Shown here: positions 8,525 to 17,481 of the stretch, piece by piece
Position numbering within the stretch: the stretch's first letter is position 1
Layout: each line of letters starts with the position of its first letter
DNA from: an uncultured Dehalococcoidia bacterium
GTDB taxonomy: Bacteria > Chloroflexota > Dehalococcoidia > Lucifugimonadales > Lucifugimonadaceae
Direction of reading: 5' to 3'
Length of the DNA stretch: 48,241 nucleotides
Assembly: GCA_913052475.1 (NCBI GenBank)
Contig: CAJXEJ010000014.1
Coordinates: forward strand, 1 to 48,241
Translations under genes and position numbers: made by a program
Notes under the pieces: model-generated
The model's input: the letters and a program-made list of their open reading frames with translations, nothing else
The model's database searches: none
What the model was told of the DNA's origin: nothing

Positions 8525-8985
8525 AGGTAGCAATCGGCGCCGATCACGGTGGCTACTACCTTAAATCCGACATGACGAAACTACTCGAATCTCTCGGGCA
8601 CGACGTCGTCGACAAAGGCGCGTACGAATTCGATGCCGAAGACGATTTTCCAGACTTCGCAGCCCCCGTCGCAGCAGCTGTTCAGTCAGGCGAAACGGAA
8701 CGCGGAATCGTCATCTGCGGAAGCGGGGTTGGCGCCACGATCGCTGCGAACAAATATCCCGGTGTACGTGCCGGTCTATGTCACGACACCTACTCAGCCG
8801 GACAGGGAGTACAGCACGACGACATGAACGTACTGTGTATGGGTGCTCGGGTTGTCGGTGTTGCCCTAGCTGAAGAGCTCGTTAAGTCGTTCATAGCAGC
8901 AAATCTCGAAGCGAGCGAACCGCGGTTCCAGCGACGCCTCGATAAAGTCGCCGCTATCGAAAATGACCAAATCTCTAGGAGCTAA
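8521..8985 (+). CDS. rpiB: Ribose-5-phosphate isomerase B
   Basis: A 154-residue RpiB/LacAB-family isomerase that interconverts ribulose 5-phosphate and ribose 5-phosphate in the non-oxidative pentose phosphate pathway. Motifs: GADHGGYYLK at residues 6-15, ICGSGVGATIAANK at 65-78 with the catalytic Cys66, CHDTYSA at 87-93 (H88) and H99 in the HDDMN segment, where family members bind the phosphate. The length matches the family. The ATG follows the short upstream frame by overlap and has only a weak ribosome site, so coupling is likely. The next gene, tal, begins 43 bases downstream. Confidence 0.95.
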   Translation: MKVAIGADHGGYYLKSDMTKLLESLGHDVVDKGAYEFDAEDDFPDFAAPVAAAVQSGETERGIVICGSGVGATIAANKYPGVRAGLCHDTYSAGQGVQHDDMNVLCMGARVVGVALAEELVKSFIAANLEASEPRFQRRLDKVAAIENDQISRS

Positions 8986-9028
8986 CTGCCGCTCCTATGC
9001 TCTGAACTTCGCAAGCCACAGGAACGAT

Positions 9029-10132
9029 ATGAACAACATTCAGAAAGCACTTGAGAATGGCCAGTCGATCTGGCTCGATTCGATCAGTCGAGACATGCTT
9101 TGGTCCGGCGAGCTCCAGGAGTTCGTCGATCTCGGTGTGACCGGAGTCACCTCGAATCCGGCAATCTTCGACAAGGCTCTGGCAGAGAGCGACATCTACG
9201 ATGAGGCGCTGGAGGAATATGCGAAAGACGGTGCAAATCGTCAGACTGTATTTGAACGACTCGCCGTGGATGACATTCGAGACGCCGCTGATGTGCTACG
9301 ACCGGTTTATGACAACGCAGGTCGACGTGACGGCTTCGTTAGCATCGAAGTTTCACCGACGCTAGCAAACGATGCAGATGGCACGATCACCGAGGCGCGT
9401 CGCCTGTGGGAAGCCATCGACCGTCCCAACGTCATGATCAAAGTTCCCGGAACACCCGCCGGAGTGCCTGCGATCAAGACACTCATATCGGAAGGCATCA
9501 ACGTAAACGTAACCTTGCTGTTTTCTCTGAGTGCTTACGAAGCTGCGGCAAACGCCTACGTCGAGGGTCTTTCCGAGTTCGCACAGGCTTCCCGGGGAAT
9601 ACCGTCCACCGTCGCCTCAGTGGCTTCGTTCTTCGTGAGCCGTGTCGACACTTCAGTCGATAATGCTCTTCCTAAGGGACATGAACTCCGTGGAAAGATC
9701 GGCATCGCGAACGCCAAACTCGCTTACGCAAAATTTGGTGAACTGTTTGATCGCAACCTCGGTGGCGGGGGATCGTTTTTCCCGCTCCATACAACCGGAG
9801 CGCAAGTGCAAAGGCCGTTGTGGGCGTCAACTGGAGTGAAGAATCCTGCTTACAGCGACACCATGTACGTCGACGGGCTTATGGGGCCCGATACTGTCAA
9901 TACTGTTCCGGAAGCAACAATGGCGGCGTACAGCGACCATGGCAATCCAGGCTCCGATCTCACTGGCGGTCTGGACGAAGCTCGTGCGCAGGTAAATGCA
10001 CTCGCTGAAGAAGGTATTTCTCTCGATGCAATAACAGACGATCTTCTGAAAGCTGGTGTCGCGGCGTTCGCCGATGCATACGAGTCTCTTCTCGGTCGAA
10101 TCGATGAAAAGCTCCAGTCTCTAGGCTCATAG
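9029..10132 (+). CDS. tal: Transaldolase
   Basis: A 367-residue transaldolase. It starts with a typical LENGQSIWLDSISR segment, followed by GVTGVTSNPAIF near residues 36-47. The Schiff-base lysine is K138 in VMIKVPGTPAG. NVTLLFSLSAYE and the ASVASFFVSRVD segment also match the long transaldolase form of actinobacteria, cyanobacteria and Chloroflexi. It transfers dihydroxyacetone units between sedoheptulose 7-phosphate and glyceraldehyde 3-phosphate. The ATG at 9029 has AGGAA just upstream and was preferred over an open frame reaching back to 8963, which would overlap rpiB. pgi follows after 43 bases; in many bacteria these two enzymes are fused in one polypeptide, here they are separate. Confidence 0.93.
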   Translation: MNNIQKALENGQSIWLDSISRDMLWSGELQEFVDLGVTGVTSNPAIFDKALAESDIYDEALEEYAKDGANRQTVFERLAVDDIRDAADVLRPVYDNAGRRDGFVSIEVSPTLANDADGTITEARRLWEAIDRPNVMIKVPGTPAGVPAIKTLISEGINVNVTLLFSLSAYEAAANAYVEGLSEFAQASRGIPSTVASVASFFVSRVDTSVDNALPKGHELRGKIGIANAKLAYAKFGELFDRNLGGGGSFFPLHTTGAQVQRPLWASTGVKNPAYSDTMYVDGLMGPDTVNTVPEATMAAYSDHGNPGSDLTGGLDEARAQVNALAEEGISLDAITDDLLKAGVAAFADAYESLLGRIDEKLQSLGS

Positions 10133-10175
10133 TCCGACCGAACAGGCCCGATCCGATAATTCGAGGAAACAGACA

Positions 10176-11795
10176 ATGGCAGATAACCAGAGCGTTTCGG
10201 TAGCCGAGACGCTGCAAGTTCTGGTGGCTGAATCGTTTGCCTCTCGGCTCTGGCGACGTGATCCAACTTTGTGGCCTGCACCTTCACCGGGCGGAGATCC
10301 TGCTGAACAAACGCTCGGGTGGCTTGATCTTCCGAGGCGGTTGTCGATGCTCAGTTTGCAGTTTGCCAGCCTCAATGCTCAGCTCATCGCTGATGGATTC
10401 ACCGATGTTGTTGTACTCGGTATGGGTGGTAGCAGCATGACTCCGCTCACATTGAGCAGTGTCTTTGCCGAAATTCTCGACGCATCCGTTCCAAAAATAC
10501 GCCTACACACCCTCGACACTGTGAATCCAACTACAGTTTCGGGGATCACTCGTGCGCTCGACTTGAGCACGACTTTATTTTTCGTTTCGAGTAAATCAGG
10601 TACGACGGTCGAATCTTTGAGCCTCGAAGCACACTTTCGTGCAGCAATACAAAGTGACACCGAGTCGATGACAAATCCCCGTAATTTCGTCGCTTTGACC
10701 GATTCCGGCACACCACTTTCTGAGCGAGCACGGGCTGGTGAATTCGGAACATGGATATCCACACCGGAAGATGTCGGTGGTCGCTTCTCCGCTCTCAGTG
10801 CGTTCGGCATGATGCCAGCAGCAGCGACCGGGATAAATATTCGTCAGTTTGCAGAATCCGCTGTACGGATGGCACAGAGCTGTGATTCCGATACCGAGAC
10901 AAATCCGGGGTCATCCCTCGGAGCGTTTCTCGCAGCGAACGCACTGGCAGGTCGTGACAAAGTCACACTACTAACCACACCGGAGTATTCAACTTTTGGA
11001 ATGTGGGTTGACCAGCTACTCGCTGAATCGACCGGTAAAAATGGAAAAGGCCTCATTCCTGTCACCAGTGAGCCGGCACTCGACATCGACAGCTACCGGA
11101 ACGATCGACAATTCGTCATCTACTACCAAAGACCTGATCACGAACCGCTGAACTCGCTCGTAGACAATATTCAAGCTGCTGGACACCCGACATATATGAT
11201 CCAACCACCCCGATCAAACAAACATGAAATCGCCGGGGAATTCTTCAGGTGGCAGTTCGCTACCGCCGCCGCTTCGTCATTGATGGATATCTACCCGTTC
11301 GATCAACCGGACGTGGAGACGGCGAAGGTGAAATCCCGTAAGTTGCTTTCGAATCCGACTGCCAGTATCGACGATGTATCACTGACGGCCGCAATCGAAC
11401 AAATTTCTTCGAATTCGTCACCTCGTTATGTGGCGATCACGGCTTTTCTCCCAGAATCACAAGAACTAACAACGGCATTTTCGAAATTGCGAAAAACGAT
11501 CTCCGAAAAAACCGGAATGGCAACCACTTTTGGCTACGGTCCGCGGTATCTCCACTCGACGGGACAACTCTACAAAGGTGGTCCACAAAACGCTATTGTT
11601 CTGGGATTCGTATCAGGGAAATACGATCATCTTGCCGTGCCAGGCGAGTCATACACCTTCGGTCAACTGACCGAGGCTCAGGCTGGTGGCGATTTCATGG
11701 TTATGGCGGAAGGCGGACAAACGGTTCTACCAGTAAAGCTTGGAAACGATTTAGGCAGAGAACTCGAAACCGCAACTCAAGAACTAATCGGATAG
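10176..11795 (+). CDS. pgi: Glucose-6-phosphate isomerase
   Basis: A 539-residue phosphoglucose isomerase. Recognised by VVLGMGGSSMTPLTLS near residues 78-93, the sugar-phosphate loop SKSGTTVES near 138-146, DVGGRFSALS, the catalytic-glutamate segment AESTGKNGKGLIPV, the histidine segment NKHEIAGEF and a C-terminal lysine in STGQLYKGGPQN. The form matches the Pgi half of the fused transaldolase/Pgi proteins known from cyanobacteria and Chloroflexi. It links fructose 6-phosphate made by transaldolase back to glucose 6-phosphate. It sits between tal and the DUF2090-like gene in the same direction with spacings of 43 and 27 bases, consistent with an operon. Confidence 0.93.
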   Translation: MADNQSVSVAETLQVLVAESFASRLWRRDPTLWPAPSPGGDPAEQTLGWLDLPRRLSMLSLQFASLNAQLIADGFTDVVVLGMGGSSMTPLTLSSVFAEILDASVPKIRLHTLDTVNPTTVSGITRALDLSTTLFFVSSKSGTTVESLSLEAHFRAAIQSDTESMTNPRNFVALTDSGTPLSERARAGEFGTWISTPEDVGGRFSALSAFGMMPAAATGINIRQFAESAVRMAQSCDSDTETNPGSSLGAFLAANALAGRDKVTLLTTPEYSTFGMWVDQLLAESTGKNGKGLIPVTSEPALDIDSYRNDRQFVIYYQRPDHEPLNSLVDNIQAAGHPTYMIQPPRSNKHEIAGEFFRWQFATAAASSLMDIYPFDQPDVETAKVKSRKLLSNPTASIDDVSLTAAIEQISSNSSPRYVAITAFLPESQELTTAFSKLRKTISEKTGMATTFGYGPRYLHSTGQLYKGGPQNAIVLGFVSGKYDHLAVPGESYTFGQLTEAQAGGDFMVMAEGGQTVLPVKLGNDLGRELETATQELIG

Positions 11796-11822
11796 AACGG
11801 CCCCCGACACGGAGACCTTCGA

Positions 11823-12725
11823 ATGACTAGCTCAACAAAAAACGTAATTCCCAACTTTTTTGTGGCACTCGATGATCGAGTCGACCTCTGCGCTGAAGTG
11901 CTCGAAACTTCAGGCGAGCCCTCTGCGGCTGATCGCGAACAGGCAGCGAATCTGAAACGGGTGGTCTTCGACGGCATCACGACCGCTGTCGAAAACGGTC
12001 TGCAAAAATCGCATATTGGTCTCTGGGCCGACAGCGATTTAGGGGAGTCGGTCTTGCTGCGCGCCAAGGCCATGTCGATGACTACTGCGTCATCACCCGG
12101 CAGCCGGGCTCATTCGCTTGATCGACTCGATGTCGATTTCACCGCCGTTCAACTAACGCTCAATCCCGATGGTCCTAAAGATGCGCGAGAAGAATTGCTC
12201 GATCGTTTGAAAATCGTGTCAGACAAGGCGCGTGATGAATCGATTCCTCTACTGATCGAACTTGATTCCGTACCGACAACAGCCCAAACAGAGATACATG
12301 GCAGCACTGAATCTGCACGTGCCATGCTTCTGATCATGGCTATCCAGCAGCTTCAGGATGTCGGCGTCAGTCCTGCTATCTGGGCCTTCGAACCGGCCAA
12401 GGACGATACGCTCACTGAAACGATCGCCGCGAAAATTCAGATCGATAGCAGCAACAGCAACGCGCTTCTGGTGGTGGGTGGCGAATTATCTGTCGGCAAG
12501 ATCGGAAACAATCTCTCTGAGACCGAAAAACGAACGATCCGCACGGCCGCTCGAACACCGGGAATAACCGGTGTGCTCATTGGTCCCGAAGCGTACTTTC
12601 GTCATCTAGTGCAGTTAAACGTAGGACTTATCGATCGCAACGAAGCAGTCGATGTGATCGCCTCGTATCTGGGCGATATCGGCGGGGTTTTCGAACAATC
12701 CTTCACTGCTTCTGAGATCTTGTAG
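11823..12725 (+). CDS. DUF2090-like TIM-barrel aldolase-type protein
   Basis: A 300-residue soluble protein. IGLWADSDLGESVLLRAKAM (near residues 65-84) followed by the AVQLTLNPDG strand, the PLLIELDSVPTT segment and the GVSPAIWAFEP strand fit the DUF2090 fold. That fold occurs as the C-terminal part of some 5-dehydro-2-deoxygluconokinases and is related to class I aldolases. A GVLIGPEAYF segment near the end fits a phosphate-binding barrel strand. It is standalone here, with no kinase domain. Its position between pgi and a HAD phosphatase suggests cleavage or formation of a sugar phosphate, but the substrate is unknown. Family call is moderate because it rests on pattern similarity only. Confidence 0.55.
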   Translation: MTSSTKNVIPNFFVALDDRVDLCAEVLETSGEPSAADREQAANLKRVVFDGITTAVENGLQKSHIGLWADSDLGESVLLRAKAMSMTTASSPGSRAHSLDRLDVDFTAVQLTLNPDGPKDAREELLDRLKIVSDKARDESIPLLIELDSVPTTAQTEIHGSTESARAMLLIMAIQQLQDVGVSPAIWAFEPAKDDTLTETIAAKIQIDSSNSNALLVVGGELSVGKIGNNLSETEKRTIRTAARTPGITGVLIGPEAYFRHLVQLNVGLIDRNEAVDVIASYLGDIGGVFEQSFTASEIL

Positions 12726-12734
12726 AAATCACAA

Positions 12735-13490
12735 ATGCCTGATCAGAACGTAGCTACGAGTCGGATTACCGCGTTCATTTTTGATCTCGACGGAACTCTG
12801 GTCGAAACCGAACGCCTAAAGGCCAAATCCTACGCGACCGTGGTTGGAAAACTCACCGGTGCCAACGCTCCCGATCTTCGAGCAATCGAACTATATGAGC
12901 GGATCGTAGGCTCGACCGATGAAATGGTGTGTCGGCACATGATCGACGAATTCGACATCGCCAACTCTCTGGAACCAGTCGATGGCGAACACTGGAAACA
13001 TCTGCACCAAATCCGGATGGATGAATATCGTCAAACCGATGGTGCCCCCGAACGACTGATGGAAAACGTCTACCAGCACAACATCGATCTACTACGCCAT
13101 CAAAAATCGGTCGGTCGAACGGTGTCCGTTGCCACTTCGTCGTTTAGCGACGAGACGAAACGGGTTCTCGATGTCCTCGGTGTGCGTGTTTTGCTCGATG
13201 ACATCGTCGGGCGCGAATCCGTAAGCAATCCAAAGCCAGATCCTGAAATCTATTTCCTCGCAATGAAACGACTTAGAGTTGCGCCGGAGGAGGTCGTGAT
13301 TATCGAAGACTCCCCGATCGGAACGAAGGCAGCGATGGCGACAGGTGCTTCCTGGATATGCGTAAGCACGCCGTTCTCGCGCCAGGCGATCGAGACAACT
13401 TCGTGGCTTGATCCGCTGTGGGTCGTGCACGATCCAGCTAAACTCTCTGAAACTGTTAATCGCAGAATCGAATCGATAGATAAGATCTGA
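12735..13490 (+). CDS. HAD-superfamily hydrolase (beta-phosphoglucomutase/phosphatase-like)
   Basis: A 251-residue HAD subfamily I protein. Motif I is FDLDGTLVETE with the nucleophile pair D17 and D19. Motif II is the VSVATSSF strand. Motif III lysine is in SNPKPDPEIYF, and motif IV is VIIEDSPIGTKAA with the acidic pair. The helical cap inserted after motif I places it with beta-phosphoglucomutase and sugar-phosphate phosphatases. It likely dephosphorylates or isomerises a sugar phosphate of the same pathway. It begins 9 bases after the DUF2090-like gene and precedes gnd, so it belongs to the operon. Mutase and phosphatase members cannot be told apart reliably by eye. Confidence 0.82.
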   Translation: MPDQNVATSRITAFIFDLDGTLVETERLKAKSYATVVGKLTGANAPDLRAIELYERIVGSTDEMVCRHMIDEFDIANSLEPVDGEHWKHLHQIRMDEYRQTDGAPERLMENVYQHNIDLLRHQKSVGRTVSVATSSFSDETKRVLDVLGVRVLLDDIVGRESVSNPKPDPEIYFLAMKRLRVAPEEVVIIEDSPIGTKAAMATGASWICVSTPFSRQAIETTSWLDPLWVVHDPAKLSETVNRRIESIDKI

Positions 13491-13539
13491 TCGGCCAATC
13501 ACGTAAAACGGGTCGATCCAAGAGTTGCGGAGCATTTGG

Positions 13540-14451
13540 ATGAAACTCGGGATGGTTGGCCTTGGCCGCATGGGCGGCAACATGACAGAACGACTACTGA
13601 ACGACGGCCATGATGTAGTGGTGTTCGACCCAGATTCCTCCGCAGTCAGAGCTCTTGCCGAAAAAGGTGCGTCAGCCGCCAATTCTCTTGCCGATATAGT
13701 CGGCCAGCTCGATGCCCTGCGAACGGTGTGGGTCATGGTGCCCTCAGGCGACATCACCGAACAGGCCGTAAACGATCTCGTTGAGCTTCTCGACGAGGGC
13801 GATACTCTGATCGATGGCGGTAATTCAAACTACAAAGAATCACAGCGGCGGGGTGCACACGCTGCGACCAACGGGATCGATTTCCTCGATTCTGGTACGA
13901 GTGGAGGAGTTTGGGGACTCGCCAACGGCTACTGCCTGACGGTGGGTGGAGCCCGTGAAGCGTACGACCGCAACCGCCCGATCTTCGAAACCCTCACACC
14001 TGAAGATTCCGATGGCAACCTGTACGTTGGTCCCAGTGGTTCCGGTCATTACGTAAAGATGATCCACAATGGCATCGAATACGGTCTTATGCAGGCGTAC
14101 GCCGAAGGATTTGAGCTCCTTGCCGCGAAGGAGGATTTCAATCTTGATCTGGCTGCAATCGCGAAAAACTGGACGCGCGGGAGTGTGATTCGGTCGTGGT
14201 TGCTTGACCTGACGGTTGATGAACTTGAGAAGGATCCTCGACTGGATGCGCTTAATTCCTACGTCGACGATTCGGGCGAGGGTAGATGGACCGTAGATGC
14301 CTCGGTAGAACTTGCGGTACCTGCTCCGGTAATCACGGCGGCACTACAAATGCGGTTCCGGTCAAGACAGGGCGACCCACTTGGTGGCAAAATGCTGGCA
14401 GCGATGCGCAACGGATTCGGCGGACACGCCGTGAAGAAGGCAACTGAGTAA
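13540..14451 (+). CDS. gnd: 6-phosphogluconate dehydrogenase, short decarboxylating form
   Basis: A 303-residue enzyme of the short 6-phosphogluconate dehydrogenase group (about 300 residues against 470 in the classic form). It has the Rossmann motif GLGRMGGNM at residues 7-15, the substrate segment LDSGTSGGVWGLANGY and the catalytic-lysine helix GHYVKMIHNGIEYG. An aspartate (D30, in VVVFDPD) ends the second strand where NADP-dependent enzymes have Asn-Arg-Thr, so NAD+ is the likely cofactor. It converts 6-phosphogluconate to ribulose 5-phosphate and CO2, feeding rpiB. ATG 13540 with a GGAG about seven bases upstream was preferred over the TTG at 13525. It fits the adjacent gluconolactonase and gluconokinase-type genes. 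Confidence 0.92.
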   Translation: MKLGMVGLGRMGGNMTERLLNDGHDVVVFDPDSSAVRALAEKGASAANSLADIVGQLDALRTVWVMVPSGDITEQAVNDLVELLDEGDTLIDGGNSNYKESQRRGAHAATNGIDFLDSGTSGGVWGLANGYCLTVGGAREAYDRNRPIFETLTPEDSDGNLYVGPSGSGHYVKMIHNGIEYGLMQAYAEGFELLAAKEDFNLDLAAIAKNWTRGSVIRSWLLDLTVDELEKDPRLDALNSYVDDSGEGRWTVDASVELAVPAPVITAALQMRFRSRQGDPLGGKMLAAMRNGFGGHAVKKATE

Positions 14452-14462
14452 TCGAGGCAAAG

Positions 14463-14705
14463 ATGTCGAAAAAAGAATTCCCTCCTCCTCCTCACTACCC
14501 GCTAATCAACACCCAGATGATGACGGCGAGGGAACTGCGCGAAACCCTCGACGACCTGTGGGATTGGGTGCACGATGCAGAAATGGTGCACGAGGATGTC
14601 GCACCACCCGATAATCTGATTCAGGATGTTCGGCACCAAATGGCCACGATCATCGAAGAACGAGTTGAACGGCATTCCGATGAAACAAGCCGGGGCACCG
14701 AATAG
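14463..14705 (+). CDS. Small conserved-looking protein of unknown function
   Basis: An 80-residue acidic protein that begins 11 bases after gnd in the same direction and is followed within 6 bases by the converging kinase gene. It has a proline-rich start (PPPPHYP), an ELRETLDDLWDWVHDAEMVHED helix-like stretch and a DVRHQMATIIEERVERH helix. No cysteines, signal or membrane segments are visible. I do not recognise the family. The tight packing and the absence of any competing long gene on the other strand support it as a real gene, probably co-transcribed with gnd. Confidence 0.6.
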   Translation: MSKKEFPPPPHYPLINTQMMTARELRETLDDLWDWVHDAEMVHEDVAPPDNLIQDVRHQMATIIEERVERHSDETSRGTE

Positions 14706-14711
14706 TCCGGC

Positions 14712-16196
14712 TTAGCCAAGTAGACGGGAATATAGCTCGCCTTGCCGCTCACGGGCTTCGGTGTGAAGCTCGGCGTGTACCTTGTTGGGTTCGTAGTTCG
14801 CTGCGATACGTGCAGGATGCATGTCGAGTCCAGCCCATACTCCCAATGCGTTCAATGCAAGTATTGCTGTACCACGACTGGTGTCCTGCTCCTCTGCCGA
14901 AACACCGACTGGCACACCGAGTACGTCGGACATCGTTTGCAGCCACCATGGAAAGTCCTGGATAGCTCCTCCGCTTGCGATCATCTGGTAGCCCGATTTC
15001 ACACCCGGTAGTAGTAGGTCGGCAACCAGCGCAAATCGATAGGCAATCGATTCGAGCATCGCCTGAAGAATTTCCATTGGAGTAGTCGAAATTCGAATGC
15101 CTTCGAGCACACCGGATGCCGATGTCGACCACCCCGTAGCGCGCTCTCCAGCGATAAAGGGCAGTACATTGATTCTGTGCTGTGCAGGTTTGAGTTTTTC
15201 TAGTTCGCTGTTGAGTTGATCGATCGGGGGAAGATTCAAATTATCGAGTGCCCACTGAACAACGTTGCCACCCTCAGAGAACGATCCGCCGAGCAGCGTT
15301 CGAGTACGACCGAGTCGATACGCCCACAGTCCGGTCGGAACATCTGGTGCTGGTCTTTCGCTCAGAACTCGCATAGCACCGGTCGTTCCCACCGTCAAAG
15401 CGACTTTCGTCTCGTCTACACAACCTGTTCCGACGTTAACCGCTGCACCGTCGCCCACCGCCAATAAAAATGGCAATTCGGCGAGAGCAGGCCAACGCTT
15501 GGCAAATTCTGGCGCAAGACCAATCTCAGGATCGCTCCACGGTGCCAGATCGGGAAGGTTTTCTACGCCGATACCAAGTCGACCTAGCAGTCCGTAATCC
15601 CAGTCCAGTTGATGTCGATTGAGCAGCCCACTCCACGACGATACACAATAGCTGGCTTTCACATCCCGACGACCAAACCATTTCGAAAAGAAGTAAGTCG
15701 AAACGTCGACGTATTTATCGATTCGATCAGCAAGTTCAGGTTGTGTGCGTCTCAGCCATCTGATCCGACCCGGCAAGTACGACGTGTGCTGCATTACACC
15801 GGTGCGGTCGTAGATCACTGGTACATTGAGTTCGTCACGTAACCGATCAACGTCCGAGGCAGACCTAGTATCGGCATATGTGTACACGGGCGTTATCGCG
15901 TTGCCGTCTGCGTCGACTCCAATTACCGTGCTGGCCATGCAGTCGAAGCCAACCCCGATTAAGTGTTTCCCTCGATCGCCAGCCTTCTGAAGCACAACGT
16001 CAATCGCCTGCTCGGTGGCTCGGCGAATCTGATCAGCATCTTCCTCCGAGGTCCCATCAGAAGCGACCATTTGCGCATGGGGTATATTCACCTCGACACC
16101 ATCGACACTTCGGGCGAACGAGTCGAAAAATCCGGCTTTTACCGATGAACTGCCAATATCGACAGCAAGTACATATCTCTCGAGAGCGTCAGTCAT
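14712..16196 (-). CDS. gntK: FGGY-family carbohydrate kinase, probably gluconokinase
   Basis: A 494-residue FGGY kinase with the actin-like ATPase fold. AVDIGSSSVKAGFFD near residue 10 is the phosphate-1 motif. The GDGAAVNVGTGCVDETKVALTVGTTGAMRVL block near residues 255-285 (phosphate-2 region) resembles bacterial FGGY gluconokinases more than xylulokinases. The C-terminal IASGGAIQDFPWWLQTMSDVLGVPV signature is also present. Gluconokinase would make 6-phosphogluconate for the gnd product, whose gene it faces tail to tail. The ATG at 16196 was chosen over an in-frame TTG nine bases upstream; neither has a strong ribosome site. Xylulose or another sugar remains possible. Confidence 0.75.
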   Translation of the reverse strand: MTDALERYVLAVDIGSSSVKAGFFDSFARSVDGVEVNIPHAQMVASDGTSEEDADQIRRATEQAIDVVLQKAGDRGKHLIGVGFDCMASTVIGVDADGNAITPVYTYADTRSASDVDRLRDELNVPVIYDRTGVMQHTSYLPGRIRWLRRTQPELADRIDKYVDVSTYFFSKWFGRRDVKASYCVSSWSGLLNRHQLDWDYGLLGRLGIGVENLPDLAPWSDPEIGLAPEFAKRWPALAELPFLLAVGDGAAVNVGTGCVDETKVALTVGTTGAMRVLSERPAPDVPTGLWAYRLGRTRTLLGGSFSEGGNVVQWALDNLNLPPIDQLNSELEKLKPAQHRINVLPFIAGERATGWSTSASGVLEGIRISTTPMEILQAMLESIAYRFALVADLLLPGVKSGYQMIASGGAIQDFPWWLQTMSDVLGVPVGVSAEEQDTSRGTAILALNALGVWAGLDMHPARIAANYEPNKVHAELHTEARERQGELYSRLLG

Positions 16197-16317
16197 TGAA
16201 AACAAATACCAGAATTTAGATTGAGGCTAACGTATTCCATCTGGAAACCTTGAGCAAACAGGGCGGCCAAGGGGCATACTAGGCGGTGGCGGTCAGCTAC
16301 CTCCTCCCTAGAGACGG

Positions 16318-17481
16318 CTAACCAGTAACCAAATATTTCTCGACCAGCGACTGATCGATCTCGATCCCGAGCCCCGGTTTGTCGCTCATCTCGAAGAAAC
16401 CGTTGCAGGGACTGTAATTCTCAGCGGTGATGGCGTTCTTGTACTCGTTCGCATGGTGGCTGTGCTCCATGATCATGAAATTTGAGCACGAAGCTGAATA
16501 TTCCGCGGTTGCCGCAACCGAAAGAATTCCACCGCCACCAACGTGTGGTGCGACTGGAATATTGTAAGTATCAGCAATCGTTCCGATCCGGTGACCCTCG
16601 GTAATTCCCGTACGAGCAATATCGTGCATTACCACGTCGTAAGCACGTCGCTCAAACGCTTCGCGCATCTCATATCGAGTTCGGCTCCACTCGCCTATCG
16701 CAACGGCCATATCCAATGCTTCCGAAAGCGCGACGGCACCCGGAATATCTTCAGGAACAAGTGGCGATTCGAGCCAAGTGAAATCGAGTTTCTCTAATGC
16801 TCGACCCAGCTTGATTGCACTCGTGACCGACTGCCGCATATGGACATCGCACATCAGCATGATGCCCGGTCCGATTCGTTTTCGAACAGCGTTGGCGATT
16901 TCGGCAACACCGTCGGCATCGAGCAGTAGGTGCAGCTTCAGCGCTTGGTACCCATAGCCAACATGCTCCTCAGCTTCGTCGGCGACTTTCTCAGGATCGA
17001 CTCCGCCCATGCCCGCGTAGAGCTTGATCTTGTCCCGGTAACGACCGCCAGCCAGTTTGTGAACAGGCTTACCGGCCGCCTTACCCACGATGTCCCACAA
17101 CGCAATATCCGTGCCGCCAATAGCGTCGATGTAGAAGCCCGTTGGGTGACCTCGCTCGCGCATGGCACCGTAGTTGCGTGTCCAGATAGCCTCGATATCG
17201 AACGGATCTCGCCCCATGATCAGAGGTCGAATCAGATCCTCGACAATGGTTTGCGTCGTGCGGGGCGACACCGGCGATTGCGCCTCTCCCCAGCCGATGA
17301 TTCCGGTATCGGTTTCGATCTTGATAACCGTAGTTTCGTGGTGCTTTGAGTAGATCGAAGTAAACGCCCGTTCGTCCACGAAATAGTCACCGTAGTCGAT
17401 TACAGCCGGGCGCTCTTTACCTTCGTCTCCTTCGTCCCGGGTCACCCGAATCGGAAAGGCTGTTATTTCTTTGATCTTCAA
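16318..17481 (-). CDS. Enolase-superfamily sugar-acid dehydratase (galactonate dehydratase-like)
   Basis: A 387-residue member of the mandelate racemase/muconate lactonising enzyme family. Metal ligands are D212 (MCDVHM), E238 (WLESPL) and E264 (IGEWSR). H214, two residues after the first ligand, matches the DxH arrangement of D-galactonate-type dehydratases. H313 in APHVGGGG is the likely general acid/base on the seventh strand. The second-strand position is K182-L-H184 instead of the common K-x-K. Such enzymes dehydrate aldonates to 2-keto-3-deoxy acids. It lies on the same strand upstream of the kinase with a 121-base gap, so they may be co-transcribed. The exact sugar acid is not predictable by eye. 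Confidence 0.82.
   Translation of the reverse strand: MKIKEITAFPIRVTRDEGDEGKERPAVIDYGDYFVDERAFTSIYSKHHETTVIKIETDTGIIGWGEAQSPVSPRTTQTIVEDLIRPLIMGRDPFDIEAIWTRNYGAMRERGHPTGFYIDAIGGTDIALWDIVGKAAGKPVHKLAGGRYRDKIKLYAGMGGVDPEKVADEAEEHVGYGYQALKLHLLLDADGVAEIANAVRKRIGPGIMLMCDVHMRQSVTSAIKLGRALEKLDFTWLESPLVPEDIPGAVALSEALDMAVAIGEWSRTRYEMREAFERRAYDVVMHDIARTGITEGHRIGTIADTYNIPVAPHVGGGGILSVAATAEYSASCSNFMIMEHSHHANEYKNAITAENYSPCNGFFEMSDKPGLGIEIDQSLVEKYLVTG

Noticed and set aside
13092-13757. A 221-codon minus-strand frame spanning the HAD/gnd junction
   Set aside because: It is antisense to two well-supported enzymes and shows no family motif.
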